Shown here piece by piece: positions 52,006 through 62,674 of a stretch of 64,000 nucleotides of DNA. Below the pieces are notes generated by a model. It saw nothing but the letters and a program-made list of their open reading frames with translations. It was not told where the DNA came from and made no database searches. The translations under genes were made by a program, and so were the position numbers. Position 1 is the first letter of the stretch, and each line of letters begins with the position of its first letter. Source of the DNA: an uncultured Bacteroidales bacterium (GTDB lineage Bacteria; Bacteroidota; Bacteroidia; Bacteroidales; UBA932); NCBI GenBank assembly GCA_944326255.1, contig CALVDG010000002.1, positions 79,410 through 143,409 of the forward strand, written 5' to 3'.

Positions 52006-53460
52006 TCATTCCTCCCATGCCGAGGCATACCGCGAGTTGGTACCTCCGAGCGAGATGGTCACACCGAAATGGACATCCAGTATCAGTTCTTTCTTCGGTA
52101 CCGGTATGGATATCGGCAGTCCTTCCAGATTCAGGGCCGAATAATTGACCGGAGTGAAGTCACTGCCGAAGAATATTCCCAGACCCCGCTTAGGAAATGC
52201 TGTGATAAGCCATCCTATAGTGGAATGAGTCCTGAGCAGGGAATATGACAGAGCTATGTCAAACCCCCTAGTAGGAGCATAATTCCATGCTAAAGTCAAC
52301 TCATTCTCTGTTCTGAGACGACCGAAACGGGCCGAGTAGAGCAGACCGACATTCATCTTGTCCTTGAGGAATGAGTAATCCACACCTGCATACAACGTGG
52401 CTGTAAGCATCCTTATCTGATTCTTATCCACAGGCTGCTGAGAAAACGAGACCATTGAAAGCATGTCATCTTTCAAGGAGTTGAATGTCTGATTGAAATC
52501 AGTATCCGGCTCAAGTCCTTCAATTCCATCAAATACGACCTCGTTTCCATCTGAAGACAGAATAGTAGCCTTACTTTTATCATAGGAGATAAAACCAAGG
52601 TCCGTAACTGAGAGAGAGAACCTCAATCCGTCCACCGGAGTCCCTTCTGAGATAGTATATTCTACACCCAAGTCAAAAGCAGCACCATATCCGGCAACTC
52701 CTAGTCCCGAAGGATCAAAAGCTACATTATTAACATGCCCGTTCTCATCATATAAGGGATTCAGTCCTCCACCAAGAATATGACCGCTCGCATAGGATTT
52801 CGCGCCCCAGCTCTGAGAACTTAAATTGAGATCGAGACTACTGATATTGGCCTGTACGTCCATCATACTTGCCAGGAGCTTGACCTTACCTCCTACTCTC
52901 AGACCTTTCACCCATTTGTCCAGACCCTGCGAGTAGCCCAGTGCGACCTGGCCGTACACTTGACCGGTCACTCCAAGATTCTTGATACTGTATGAAGTAG
53001 GATCACCGGACATACCCAGCTTAAGAAAACGGAAAAATTCACCGGGCAAAGAAAGGTCCACATCAGCCCTGACATCAAAAGACAAAGTCCAGAACGAGTC
53101 TTTCCACGTATACCATCCGGCATCCAATATCTTGTACCGGAAGTTCACACCCAGAGCATTGCTGTTACGGATTCCGGACAGAAACTCATCCGCACTCACC
53201 TCGCTGTTCAGAAAAAGTCCGGTCTTTCCGTTCGAAAGCGGAAACAGGAAATTGGAGACGCCAAGACTGCTGCCTAAATTAAGGTCCACACCGCTCAGCA
53301 ATGGGAATCCGACATAACCCTGATCTGGTGCGAATGCTGCATTGAACTCATGGTTCTGAGTAGAATTGCGTACAAAATAGCTGGTCCGGCTCTGAGCTTT
53401 AGCGTTAAATGTCAATGCCGACACTGCCATCATTCCTAAAAATAAAACTATCTTTTTCAT
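52006..53460 (-). CDS. DUF5723 family outer-membrane-type protein
   Basis: A 484-residue exported protein; signal peptide about 1-22 (LFLGMMAVSALTFNAKAQ). The sequence has the amphipathic strands and aromatic residues of an outer-membrane barrel and matches the Bacteroidota family DUF5723: NSTQNHEFNAAFAPDQGYVGFPLLSGVDLNLGSS, YSIKNLGVTGQVYGQVALGYSQGL, KVKLLASMMDVQANIS and YSFLKDKMNVGLLYSARFGRL. Function is not established. It follows the lipoprotein gene by 18 bp and ends 9 bp from the long hairpin. A porin-lipoprotein pair is inferred from context. Confidence 0.78.
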   Translation of the reverse strand: MKKIVLFLGMMAVSALTFNAKAQSRTSYFVRNSTQNHEFNAAFAPDQGYVGFPLLSGVDLNLGSSLGVSNFLFPLSNGKTGLFLNSEVSADEFLSGIRNSNALGVNFRYKILDAGWYTWKDSFWTLSFDVRADVDLSLPGEFFRFLKLGMSGDPTSYSIKNLGVTGQVYGQVALGYSQGLDKWVKGLRVGGKVKLLASMMDVQANISSLDLNLSSQSWGAKSYASGHILGGGLNPLYDENGHVNNVAFDPSGLGVAGYGAAFDLGVEYTISEGTPVDGLRFSLSVTDLGFISYDKSKATILSSDGNEVVFDGIEGLEPDTDFNQTFNSLKDDMLSMVSFSQQPVDKNQIRMLTATLYAGVDYSFLKDKMNVGLLYSARFGRLRTENELTLAWNYAPTRGFDIALSYSLLRTHSTIGWLITAFPKRGLGIFFGSDFTPVNYSALNLEGLPISIPVPKKELILDVHFGVTISLGGTNSRYASAWEE

Positions 53461-53478
53461 AATTCATTCAGTCTGTGG

Positions 53479-55227
53479 TTATAATTCATTAAGGTCCAAT
53501 GTCAGGCCACCGGTTATTCCGGCTGATATATCAGTAATCTGTATCCTGGAATTCTCAGATATCGAAAGACCAGTCCCATCCAGGAGCTCAAACTGGAAAA
53601 CCAAATATTTGATTTCCTCGGCCAGCGGCGATTTCGAGACTTTTATATTCAACTGAGATGAGACAGGTTCTTCTGCTGTTCCTCCAGCCTCTATAGTCTG
53701 CTGCTGTATCTCTATATCCAACGGTTTATAATTACCGTCCAGGAAATGTCCCGACAATCGCAGAGCCACAGGGAAAGAACTGATTACAGTTCCGTTCAGC
53801 ATAACATCCGCTGCGGAAAGCGCAGTACCGAGTTCCTCCGGCATATTTGACAGAGTATCCTTGACAGGAACATATAGATTCTCTCCGAATGACAGAGGCA
53901 GCACAAATCCCATTTCTACATTAAATTTATAATCCGCATTACAGTCGATAAAATGATCTTCCTTGTTATCCAGATCTGAGTATGGTCTGACATTTATATC
54001 CAGTCTATCCGGTATACGGCTCAACAAGCTCCTTATATCGGCTTCCATCCATTGATAATCTGACGGAAGATCTGAAGGGGTCTCAGCTGACAACCAGTAA
54101 TTGGCTGTCTCCATCACACTCTCATCATCTGAAACCGGAGCATTCACAGAAAGATATATCGGCTGTATCTGGCTATCTCCACTCTCAAACACAGAGGCCA
54201 AGTCTACATCTATTATCATAGGGATTCCTGTATTTGTCATCAACGTGACAGTAGCATATGGAGACGTGAAATCCAGATATACGTCCTTGTCCTTCAGATA
54301 CTCCGGTATATCTTCCAGCAATATCTGCTCTTCTATCTCATCCAGCTTAATATCTATCTTTCCATAGAAAGAGGATGGATGCAGCATACCGTCTGCTCCA
54401 CCGAAAAGGACACCGGGAGACACACTTAGAACAGCACCCTCAAACTCCTCCATCTCCGACTGCTCCACCGATATGGAAAGGTTGCTTATCGTAAAGGTAT
54501 CCTGAAACTCAAACGGATCATCCTCATCAAAATTGAGTTCTATAGACTCCATTTCCACAGGCTGAAAATCCACATCCCCGGATGATGCCACAGCACCTTC
54601 AAATGTAATGGTAGTACCGCTGACTGCGGGAGAATCCTCGAATTTATATTTTTCGGGAACAATAATATCAATTCTCAACCTCATTGAAGCAGGGATGCTC
54701 CTGTCCGCCTCCAGATGCATAATGGGCTGCAGATAAGTATTTTCTAAATTAACTTGAGTAATACTTATCAAACCTGCATCCTTTGCTTCCTGAAAAGAAA
54801 AAAAGTATGTGCACTCCTCACCGAAATCATCAAAATCAGCATTGATCATTCCCGGTTCTGAGCCTGCACTTCCCGGATACACTGTAAAATCTTTTGTATC
54901 AAACATAATGTCAAGACCTTCAACTGTCATATTCTCAACAAAATCATCTACAGCCACATTCTCCTCAAGCGTATCTGTCATCTTGAAGTAATAATTGCCA
55001 TACTCATCCACTTGAATGAGATCAATAGTATCCACATTAATAAAATCACTGATACCCATGGCCTTTGTGGAGCCGATAGGTATCATCAGGGAATCACCGC
55101 CTACGGTGATGGTCAGATCCAGGTCACCTTCACCGACTTTCAGTTCAGAAGTACAGCTGACAAATGCAGCCGCTGCCGCAACAGACATCAATGCGGACAG
55201 CAATTTAATAATTAATTTAAGCCTCAT
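53479..55227 (-). CDS. Large hypothetical lipoprotein paired with the DUF5723 protein
   Basis: A 582-residue predicted lipoprotein: signal peptide with lipobox AAFVSC (Cys about residue 25). The mature protein is almost all beta, very acidic and rich in Asp, Glu and Thr (DLDLTITVGGDSLMIPIGSTKAM, DIEIQQQTIEAGGTAEEPV), suggesting tandem sandwich domains exposed in the periplasm or at the cell surface. I do not recognise a named family. It lies 18 bp before the DUF5723 gene. A TATACTTG near-consensus element (55233-55240) stands 5 bp before its ATG. Confidence 0.7.
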   Translation of the reverse strand: MRLKLIIKLLSALMSVAAAAAFVSCTSELKVGEGDLDLTITVGGDSLMIPIGSTKAMGISDFINVDTIDLIQVDEYGNYYFKMTDTLEENVAVDDFVENMTVEGLDIMFDTKDFTVYPGSAGSEPGMINADFDDFGEECTYFFSFQEAKDAGLISITQVNLENTYLQPIMHLEADRSIPASMRLRIDIIVPEKYKFEDSPAVSGTTITFEGAVASSGDVDFQPVEMESIELNFDEDDPFEFQDTFTISNLSISVEQSEMEEFEGAVLSVSPGVLFGGADGMLHPSSFYGKIDIKLDEIEEQILLEDIPEYLKDKDVYLDFTSPYATVTLMTNTGIPMIIDVDLASVFESGDSQIQPIYLSVNAPVSDDESVMETANYWLSAETPSDLPSDYQWMEADIRSLLSRIPDRLDINVRPYSDLDNKEDHFIDCNADYKFNVEMGFVLPLSFGENLYVPVKDTLSNMPEELGTALSAADVMLNGTVISSFPVALRLSGHFLDGNYKPLDIEIQQQTIEAGGTAEEPVSSQLNIKVSKSPLAEEIKYLVFQFELLDGTGLSISENSRIQITDISAGITGGLTLDLNEL

Positions 55228-55251
55228 AAATTCAAGTATAGTTTATGATTA

Positions 55252-55464
55252 TTAATTCTGTAAAATATAGTCCCCTGCCTTGTCCGCAATTACGGACTGA
55301 AGGTCAGACATGGAGTATTCCTTGTCCGAAAACTCTATTACGGCCTGTGCCGGCTCCAGCGTAACAACGGCCTTGACTCCCGGAAGGGACTCAAGGGCTT
55401 TCTGTACATGCATCACACAGTGACTGCACATCATACCTTTTACTTTATAAACAACTTTTGTCAT
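55252..55464 (-). CDS. Heavy-metal-associated (HMA) domain protein, CopZ-like
   Basis: A 70-residue soluble metal-binding protein of the CopZ/Atx1 type. The metal site is GMMCSHC (Cys13, Cys16 from the ATG at 55464) and the beta-alpha-beta-beta-alpha-beta fold is complete: VYKVKGMMCSHCVMHVQKALE, VKAVVTLEPAQAVIEF, MSDLQSVIADKAG. An in-frame ATG at 55473 would add three residues. It probably carries copper or another soft metal, although no P-type ATPase is nearby. A TATATTTG element at 55488-55495 gives it its own promoter. Confidence 0.88.
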   Translation of the reverse strand: MTKVVYKVKGMMCSHCVMHVQKALESLPGVKAVVTLEPAQAVIEFSDKEYSMSDLQSVIADKAGDYILQN

Positions 55465-55487
55465 AGTACACATCTTAAAAATCGCTG

Positions 55488-55495
55488 CAAATATA
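55488..55495 (-). promoter_or_regulatory. -7 promoter element (TATATTTG) of the HMA gene
   Basis: Minus strand TATATTTG in the 44-bp gap after addA, 23 bp before the ATG at 55464. Exact consensus -7; no -33 TTTG. Confidence 0.5.
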
Positions 55496-55507
55496 GCAAT
55501 TGAACGA

Positions 55508-58500
55508 CTATTTTACAACTACTTCCAGCCCATCTTCACGGTCGTACCACAAATAACCTTTCACCGTTGAGAATCCCATAGTACTCAACAAGTTCATATA
55601 CCCAAGCACCTGCCGGCGGTACTGCCCGTCCCGGGCCTTGCCGAACTTGTAGTCCACCACTATGGCCTCTTCTCCCCTGCACATGATCCTGTCAGGACGG
55701 TAATTGTCTCCTCCAGGAGCGATTATCGGGACTTCCGTCATCACCGAATACGTCCCGTCGAACCAGTGCATGTCCTCCACCGAGGCAAGCATCCTAGACA
55801 GACGCTCACTCACTGCCGGCATGTCCTGACGGGAAAGCAGGCCGGAGTCCACCGCCGTGCGCACCGCCCTGTCAAGGTCTCCGGCGACTGTCACCCTTGA
55901 GAGGATGTCATGCAGGACAATGCCCCGCATACGGGTGTCTCCCTCAGGGAAAAACTCTCCGGAAGGGAATGACAGACGGAGCCTTCCGCCTATCGGCACG
56001 GAGGGAAGAGAGTCCATCGTGTCATTGCCCTGTTCCCCGCTGCGCTCCTCATCATAAGACGGACGGGTCCACTCTCCGCTCTCGTAGACATTGTCCGTCA
56101 TTTCTTCCTTAAAATGACTGTACAGCAGACCCGCCACCGATGAGGTCAGTGAGCTGTCGGACGGAGTCTGGGCAAATACCAGCAGTTCCCGCTCCGCCCT
56201 GGTGAAAGCCACATAGGCCACATTGACCGCATCCACCGCCGACAGACGCTTCTCCTCCAGGTACTCTTCCTGAAAATATGTCTGTTCCAGCTTTTTACAA
56301 TACTCGAGCGGATATACTGGCAGCATGTCGAATGGCGGTCGGGAACAACTGCACCATATATACTTGGAGAAATTACCTCTGGGAGAGAGGTTCATCTGAA
56401 AGAAAGGCACTATCACCGCCTTGAATTCCAAGCCCTTGGACTTATGGACAGTAATTACCCTCAGTGCGTCCCTGCCCTCAGGCGCGGACACGGAGCGGTC
56501 CTTGCCCTCTGTATCCCACCACTCCAGGAAACCGGTCACGTCGGAGCCTCCCGTCCCGACATATTCCAGAACACAGTCCAGAAAAGCCGTCAGAAAAGCG
56601 GGACCGCCGCAATCTCCGGCTTCACCTCCGGAGCGGAGCAGTTCCTCGCATATATTGTACAGCGACTTCTCCTGCGGTCTGCTGTCCGTCTCTTCCTGCT
56701 GCGCAGCAGCCGTCCCGGCCATCTGCCTCAGCCTATCCACGGCATGACGGACTGCAGGAGATGAGGATATCTTCAACGAATCCTCGGTCATGATACTGAA
56801 TCCTTTGGATATCAGATAGTCGGACATGGCAGCACCTTCAGCCCTGGTACGGACCAGGAAAGCTATGTCCCCCGGACGGTAACCGTTGCCGATCAACTTG
56901 TTGACCGCATCCAGAATGCCCTGCATATACAGTTCATCCCCCATCGCCGCCGACTTTCCGTCCACAAAAGTCACGCGCACGTGGCCCGGCGGACGGACAC
57001 CGCCCTGAGGTATCTCCTGAGCCGCATCGGCATATATGCCCCCGAGAAATCCGTTTTCCCCCAAAGACTGGAAGAAGGCGTTGTTGAACCTCACCACCTC
57101 GGCCGAGCTCCTCCAGTTGTAGCGCAGAGTGTCTTTCCTGCATCTGTCCGCTCCCAGATCGGCCTCGATACCGCTGTCCAGCAGCTTCCAGTCCGAACCT
57201 CTCCAGCGGTAGATACTCTGCTTCACATCTCCTACGGCCATGCAGAAATGCCCCGCATCCACGCTGTCGGCTATAAGCGGACGGAAATTGCCCCACTGCA
57301 TCCGGGATGTGTCCTGAAACTCGTCCAGCAGATAGTTGTCTATCCTGCAGCCCACCTTCTCATATATAAAAGGTGTATCGCTGCCGTCTATTATATCCGA
57401 CAGGAACTTCGGGGTATCCGAGAGCAGCACCAGATTGTTGCGGCGGCAGTAATCCCTCACTCCGCCTTCTATGTCACTCAGGATGCCCATGACAGTCAGA
57501 TTGCGCAGAATCTCCTGCGCGGTGAAATACTCTCTAAGGCGTGCCTGCCAGTCGTCCGCTGCCATTTCCTGTACCAAGTCACGCAGACCGTCCGCATAAG
57601 CCTGTGCGATGCTGCCCGCCTTGGACTTGCCTGCCCCGGAACACCATTTTGAAGAATCCTCATCCGCCATCTTGACAAAAGAGGCCGACGGGACCTCATA
57701 CCGCCTTGACCGTAATTTCTCAAAATACTTCATGAAAGAGCGGGAACCGCCCTTGAAGTCCTCAACGTCAAGTCCGTATCCGTCCATTATGGCGAATGCC
57801 TTATCCGCCTTCGCCCTGGCATCCCTTTGGAAGTCCCCGGTTATTTTCCGCATCCGGCTGCCGCAGCTGTCTATCTCCGCACGCCCAGGAAGTCCGCTGC
57901 CCGCACTGCGCACCGCCAGCTTATACGGTTCCTTGAACAGTTCCGACCCGAGGGCCAGCAGCTGAGGTACACTGTTCCAGTCCCGGCCGCTCTCCACCGC
58001 CTCCACCGACAGCTTTATAAGCCAGTCCAGCAGTTCCTTATTGTCGTCCAGAGAGTTCATAAGGGAATCCACAGCCATGGTGAGCACGGCACTGTCGTTG
58101 AGCTCTACGCTGTAGGAGGCAAAATGTCCTGTCTCCAGCGCGAAAGAGCGGAGAACCTGCTGGAAGAAACGGTCTATGGTACTGATATTGAAAAGCGAAT
58201 AGTCATTGAGAATCTCCGACAGCACCGCAGCCGCATGTCCGCGCACCGCCTGTTCCCTGTCGGTCTCAGGCACTTTGGAGAACCGCTCCAGCCTCTTGAG
58301 ATCCTCGATATAAGGAGATTTTCCACCGGAAGCCAGAGTATTCAGCTCCTTGAGGATACGCTGCTTCATCTCGCCCGTGGCCTTGTTGGTGAAAGTCACG
58401 GCAAGGATGTGCTTGTAGCGGTCCGTCCCCCCGGAAAGAAGCTCCCTTATATAGTCTCCGGTCAGTTTGTGGGTCTTGCCCGAGCCGGCCGATGCCTTCC

Positions 58501-58513
58501 ATATTTCCAACAT
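55508..58513 (-). CDS. addA: AddA-like helicase-nuclease (UvrD-type helicase with PD-(D/E)XK domain)
   Basis: A 1001-residue recombination-repair protein. The helicase domain has Walker A ASAGSGKTHKL (residues 7-17) and AVTFTNKATGEMKQRIL (motif Ia). Motif II is in NYLLDEFQDTSRMQW and motif III/IV in VGDVKQSIYRWRGSD. RYNWRSSAEVVRFNN and VITVHKSKGLEFKAVIVP are motifs IV-V. The C-terminal nuclease domain has RPDRIMCRGEEAIVVDYKFGK (about 948-968) with the Asp and Lys of PD-(D/E)XK. It pairs with the addB gene, which ends 12 bp before it. The symbol is assigned by this architecture; end resection of DNA breaks is the expected role. Confidence 0.87.
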   Translation of the reverse strand: MLEIWKASAGSGKTHKLTGDYIRELLSGGTDRYKHILAVTFTNKATGEMKQRILKELNTLASGGKSPYIEDLKRLERFSKVPETDREQAVRGHAAAVLSEILNDYSLFNISTIDRFFQQVLRSFALETGHFASYSVELNDSAVLTMAVDSLMNSLDDNKELLDWLIKLSVEAVESGRDWNSVPQLLALGSELFKEPYKLAVRSAGSGLPGRAEIDSCGSRMRKITGDFQRDARAKADKAFAIMDGYGLDVEDFKGGSRSFMKYFEKLRSRRYEVPSASFVKMADEDSSKWCSGAGKSKAGSIAQAYADGLRDLVQEMAADDWQARLREYFTAQEILRNLTVMGILSDIEGGVRDYCRRNNLVLLSDTPKFLSDIIDGSDTPFIYEKVGCRIDNYLLDEFQDTSRMQWGNFRPLIADSVDAGHFCMAVGDVKQSIYRWRGSDWKLLDSGIEADLGADRCRKDTLRYNWRSSAEVVRFNNAFFQSLGENGFLGGIYADAAQEIPQGGVRPPGHVRVTFVDGKSAAMGDELYMQGILDAVNKLIGNGYRPGDIAFLVRTRAEGAAMSDYLISKGFSIMTEDSLKISSSPAVRHAVDRLRQMAGTAAAQQEETDSRPQEKSLYNICEELLRSGGEAGDCGGPAFLTAFLDCVLEYVGTGGSDVTGFLEWWDTEGKDRSVSAPEGRDALRVITVHKSKGLEFKAVIVPFFQMNLSPRGNFSKYIWCSCSRPPFDMLPVYPLEYCKKLEQTYFQEEYLEEKRLSAVDAVNVAYVAFTRAERELLVFAQTPSDSSLTSSVAGLLYSHFKEEMTDNVYESGEWTRPSYDEERSGEQGNDTMDSLPSVPIGGRLRLSFPSGEFFPEGDTRMRGIVLHDILSRVTVAGDLDRAVRTAVDSGLLSRQDMPAVSERLSRMLASVEDMHWFDGTYSVMTEVPIIAPGGDNYRPDRIMCRGEEAIVVDYKFGKARDGQYRRQVLGYMNLLSTMGFSTVKGYLWYDREDGLEVVVK

Positions 58514-58525
58514 AACTTTCTGTCT

Positions 58526-61351
58526 TTATCTGTTACATTTTGCGGTAAAGGGACAATAGGCACAGGCCTTTCCGTCCTCACAGGCCGTAAACGGCACCTC
58601 CGGACTCAGGATAGTGTCCAGAAGCTCCGACAGCCTCTCCTTAAAGTGCTCATACTGCTCCTTTGTGACCTGCATCCAGGAATTTCCGCCAGAATACAGA
58701 CTCCTTGTATAGTAGATCTCCAGCATGACCCTTTCGATGTCATCCTGAGCGAACAGCCTCGTCTCCTGCCTGTCCAGAATCAGCAGATAGAGCAGCAGCT
58801 GGAAGATATGCGAGCCCTGCGGATATGTGTCCGCATCGAACAGGCCGTCAATATCCTTACAGGTAAAATGAGCTCCGCCGGTCTTGTAATCCACTATCCT
58901 GAGACTGCCGCCGGATATATCGACACGGTCGAATATGCCCATAATATTGACTCTACGGCCTCCTAGTGTCTCAAACTGAGCTTTTTTAGACTCCTCCAGC
59001 AGCCTTACAGTAATCGGAGCCCTCTCCGCATCATTTTTGAGCGTCCTGGCCGCCAGATTGGACACCAGTGCCCCGGCAATCCTGTTGCGTCCGGTTATCT
59101 CCTTAAGTCCCAGGCCTTTGTCCTCATCAAAGAATCCCCGTTCCACCACAGCCTTTATATGTGCCTCGTCAGCGGCGAGTTTCAGAAGAGTATCCCTGTC
59201 CACCGCATGTCCCAGGAAAGGAGCATAGAGCTCATGCATCACGTAGTGGTACAGAGTTCCGAAAGCCGCGTTGTCCATTCCCTCCGATATATCCTCATCC
59301 TCCTTAAGGCCCAGCACATACTGATAATAAAAGCGCATAGGACAGCCCAGCCACATCTGCAGGGACGAGTTCGAGAATGTCCTGCAGGAAAGTTTTTCAA
59401 GCATATCAGGAGTCTTGCTGACAGGCGGCACATCCTTCAGCGGGCTGCCCGTAATGCCGAATGTCACGGCAAGCCGCTTTACGGGATAATGGAAATGATA
59501 CTCCATCTGCTTGATGTAACGGCTCTCCTCTCCGGCCTTAATGCCCTCGCTGCGGCTGTCGCTGAGCAGCCACACCCTGCGCGCCCTGCATATACTGCGG
59601 TAGAAGTGGTAAGCGGAGATGGAGTCCTGATACTCGTATGTGGGCAGTCCGAAGCCCCGGCGGAGATTGTACGGTATCATGGAAGGGGCAGTGTTCCGGG
59701 ACGGGAAAATACCCTCATTGGCCGAAAGTATGATCAGGTTCTCGAAATCCAGGGCCCTGATCTCCAGCGGTCCCATAATCTGAAGTCCGTCCAGGGGCTC
59801 GCCGCTGAACGGGATGGACACGGACGACTCCACCCGGCGCAGCAGACGGAAATAAGTGTCCCTGCGTATGTCCATGCCCAGAGAGCGCAGCAGATTGAGA
59901 CTGCGGCTGTACCCCATCAGGAACTCCTTGTCGATACGGTCCGCGCTTACCGCCACCTCGTCCAGTATCGCCTGAAGATAATCCGACACGGACTCCGACA
60001 CCTTGATCCCGGGCACACAGGAGTCCTTGAAAATCAAAGCCAGCAGCTTATCCTCACCGGCTCCGGTCAGCATCGGGGCCGGGGGATATATCCGGTTTTC
60101 CTTTATCAGCTCACTCCTAAGAGCTGCGGCCCGGTCCCGGAGAGCCTCGCTGATATATGGATGGGACAGGATATTGAGCACATCGCGGAAATAGAAGCGC
60201 ACCTGACCGTCCCTGACCCTCAGCCTTTCCTGCAGGGAGGCCACCGACGATATGAAAGAGGACACATTGCTGTGCGCCAGAGGATAGCCCATCGTCACAT
60301 TGACCGGAGCTATCTCCTCGGGAAGAGAGTTCAGCAGCGGGAACAGCAGCTGCTCGTCCGGAAGCAGCACCGCCGTGGAGAAAAGATCCACGGTACCGGA
60401 GGACTCCGCTATCTCCTTCAGAATCCGGCCAACATACTTGGCCTGACCGGCTGCGGACGGAACGGAGACAGCCGTAATCTCAGGAATACACTCACAAAGA
60501 CCTCCGTCCTCCGGCAGAGGGTACCGCGACGGATAGCGGCTGACATTGTCCTCCATGAAAAGCGAGGACTTGTTGGCCCTGTCCTTTATGGCCTCTCCGT
60601 AATAATCCCAGTAGAAATCCCCCTTCCCGGCCTTGAGCAGGGTGTCGAACAGCTGCCTCTCGCATCTGTTGGGTGCATTGAGCCCCACGAAGACGATGTT
60701 GCCGTAGCCCTCCAGGATCTCCAGCAGTTCCGGATCTCCGTCCTTGAGACGCTCGGCCACAGAGCGGTAGACCATGCCCTCGTATGCCTCGCCCCTGGAA
60801 AGCAGGGCGGAGCGGAACGAGGAGTATATGTCATACATCCCGCTCCACATACTTACGAAGTGACGCTCATTGGCTTTGTCCCGGCCCTTTATGAGCACGC
60901 CCCAGAAAAGCTCTATCGCCTTACGCTGATTGTCGGACAGATAGTCATAACGGCTGTCTATCTCCTTGATATCCGAGATATTGGAGAAAAGTCTCCCGGC
61001 ATCCACCAGATACTTGTCAATATCATCGAAGTCGTTGAGTATCACCTCTCCCCGGTAGATGAAATCATCCAGGCTCTCCGAGAACCCCTCCACCCTCTCC
61101 ACGAACACCGTATACAGGCGGTGCAGAAGAGTGATCTTATCCAGGGTACGCAGGCCGGACAGAGCAGTGAACAGGTCGTTGATATTGGTCAGGCGCGGGG
61201 AGAATACGGCCCTGGAGACCGACTCCCCGAGATACCTTCGGAAAAACAGCGACGACCGTCGGTTGGGGAATACGAAAGTACAGCCCCTCAGATCCTCGCC
61301 CGTCTCGGAGAGGAACCGCTCGGCCACACTCCTGAGAAACTCCTTTCTCAC
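58526..61351 (-). CDS. addB: AddB-like nuclease subunit with Fe-S cluster motif
   Basis: A 941-residue partner of AddA. The N-terminal inactivated-helicase part begins [19 protein letters not shown], with [11 protein letters not shown] and [13 protein letters not shown] further in. The C-terminal PD-(D/E)XK nuclease follows [23 protein letters not shown] (first cluster Cys) and contains [18 protein letters not shown]. The last residues hold the rest of the AddB iron-sulphur motif, CX5CX2CX5C, in [17 protein letters not shown]. It overlaps pgi by 4 bp upstream and precedes addA by 12 bp. Confidence 0.87.
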   Translation of the reverse strand: MRKEFLRSVAERFLSETGEDLRGCTFVFPNRRSSLFFRRYLGESVSRAVFSPRLTNINDLFTALSGLRTLDKITLLHRLYTVFVERVEGFSESLDDFIYRGEVILNDFDDIDKYLVDAGRLFSNISDIKEIDSRYDYLSDNQRKAIELFWGVLIKGRDKANERHFVSMWSGMYDIYSSFRSALLSRGEAYEGMVYRSVAERLKDGDPELLEILEGYGNIVFVGLNAPNRCERQLFDTLLKAGKGDFYWDYYGEAIKDRANKSSLFMEDNVSRYPSRYPLPEDGGLCECIPEITAVSVPSAAGQAKYVGRILKEIAESSGTVDLFSTAVLLPDEQLLFPLLNSLPEEIAPVNVTMGYPLAHSNVSSFISSVASLQERLRVRDGQVRFYFRDVLNILSHPYISEALRDRAAALRSELIKENRIYPPAPMLTGAGEDKLLALIFKDSCVPGIKVSESVSDYLQAILDEVAVSADRIDKEFLMGYSRSLNLLRSLGMDIRRDTYFRLLRRVESSVSIPFSGEPLDGLQIMGPLEIRALDFENLIILSANEGIFPSRNTAPSMIPYNLRRGFGLPTYEYQDSISAYHFYRSICRARRVWLLSDSRSEGIKAGEESRYIKQMEYHFHYPVKRLAVTFGITGSPLKDVPPVSKTPDMLEKLSCRTFSNSSLQMWLGCPMRFYYQYVLGLKEDEDISEGMDNAAFGTLYHYVMHELYAPFLGHAVDRDTLLKLAADEAHIKAVVERGFFDEDKGLGLKEITGRNRIAGALVSNLAARTLKNDAERAPITVRLLEESKKAQFETLGGRRVNIMGIFDRVDISGGSLRIVDYKTGGAHFTCKDIDGLFDADTYPQGSHIFQLLLYLLILDRQETRLFAQDDIERVMLEIYYTRSLYSGGNSWMQVTKEQYEHFKERLSELLDTILSPEVPFTACEDGKACAYCPFTAKCNR

Positions 61352-62649
61352 CTGAGTCTCTCCCTTATGGCCTCGGCCTGAGCCTCATAGCCGGGCTTGC
61401 CCAGAAGAGCGAACATATTTTTCTTGTAAGCCTCCACACCGGGCTGATCAAACGGATTGACTCCCAGCATGTAGGCCGATATACCGCAGGCCTTCTCGAA
61501 CAGGAAGAAGAGCTCGCCGAGATTGAACTCGTCTATCCGCTCCACGGTCACCCTGCCGTTGGGCACTCCTCCGTCCTCGTGAGCCAGCCTCGTACCGGTC
61601 TCGGCCATCCGGTTGCAGTGCTCCAGATGCTTGCCGAAAAGGAAATTGAGTCCGTCCAGATTCTGAGGGTCATCACATACCGTCAGTTCCCTGCCGGCGT
61701 GTTCCACGGATATGACGGTTTCGAAGAGCATCCGCTCACCCTCCTGGATATACTGGCCCATCGAATGCAGATCGGTGGTGAAATTGACCGAAGCCGGGAA
61801 TATTCCCCTGCCTTCCTTGCCCTCTGACTCTCCGTAGAGCTGCTTCCACCATTCTCCGAAATACTGGAGCTTGGGATTGTAGCTGACCAGAATCTCCACC
61901 TTCTTGCCGCTGTCGTAAAGTTCATTGCGTGCAGCCGCATAGAGCAGGGCCGGATTGTGAGCGTCCCTCTCAGCGCATATCCTCTGCATCGAGGCTGCGC
62001 CCCTGAGCAGGGCACGGATATCGTAGCCGGCCACGGCTATGGGCAGCAGACCTACCGGAGTAAGCACCGAGAAGCGGCCTCCCACATCATCGGGAATGAC
62101 GAAAGTCCTGTATCCTTCCTGATCGGAGAGACTCTTGAGAGCTCCGCGCGCCTTGTCTGTCACTGCTACGATTCTCGATGCCGCCTCAGCCTTGCCGTAT
62201 TTGCCCTCTACGTGCTCCTTTATGATTCTGAACGCAACGGCCGGCTCGGTAGTCGTGCCGGACTTGGATATTACGATTACAGCCACGGACTTGCCGCTGA
62301 TGTAGTCCAGCAGCTCGGCATGATATTCCTCCGAGAGGTTAAAGCCCGCGAAGACCACCTCTATTCCCCTGCGCTCCATACCGAAAGAGTGCGACAGAGC
62401 CGCCAGGGCCGCCTTTGCACCGAGATAGGAGCCGCCGATGCCGATGACCACAGCCACCTCCACGCCCTTCTGTCTCCACTCGTCCGCTATGGCGCAGCAG
62501 CCGTCCACGATGGAGGCCGGAGTGTCCGACGGCAGATCCATCCACCCCAGGAAATCATTGCCCCTGCCCTTCCTGCCTTCCAGCACATCAAAAGCCGCAA
62601 AAGCCTTCTCTACATATTCCTTGGAAGGCTTGAAATTGACATTTACCAT
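61348..62649 (-). CDS. pgi: Glucose-6-phosphate isomerase
   Basis: A 433-residue cytosolic glycolytic enzyme interconverting glucose-6-phosphate and fructose-6-phosphate. SIS-domain motifs are clear: [34 protein letters not shown], and [18 protein letters not shown]. The active-site region includes [30 protein letters not shown] and [16 protein letters not shown]. It is of the short form common in Firmicutes and Bacteroidota. It lies between gpsA (25 bp upstream) and addB (4-bp overlap). Confidence 0.95.
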   Translation of the reverse strand: MVNVNFKPSKEYVEKAFAAFDVLEGRKGRGNDFLGWMDLPSDTPASIVDGCCAIADEWRQKGVEVAVVIGIGGSYLGAKAALAALSHSFGMERRGIEVVFAGFNLSEEYHAELLDYISGKSVAVIVISKSGTTTEPAVAFRIIKEHVEGKYGKAEAASRIVAVTDKARGALKSLSDQEGYRTFVIPDDVGGRFSVLTPVGLLPIAVAGYDIRALLRGAASMQRICAERDAHNPALLYAAARNELYDSGKKVEILVSYNPKLQYFGEWWKQLYGESEGKEGRGIFPASVNFTTDLHSMGQYIQEGERMLFETVISVEHAGRELTVCDDPQNLDGLNFLFGKHLEHCNRMAETGTRLAHEDGGVPNGRVTVERIDEFNLGELFFLFEKACGISAYMLGVNPFDQPGVEAYKKNMFALLGKPGYEAQAEAIRERLR

Positions 62650-62674
62650 AATTCAGATATTTTTATTGTTGAAC

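Noticed and set aside
59159..61381. 740-codon open frame on the + strand opposite addB
   Set aside because: It is entirely antisense to a gene with clear AddB motifs, has no recognisable family text, and arises from the codon use of the true gene.
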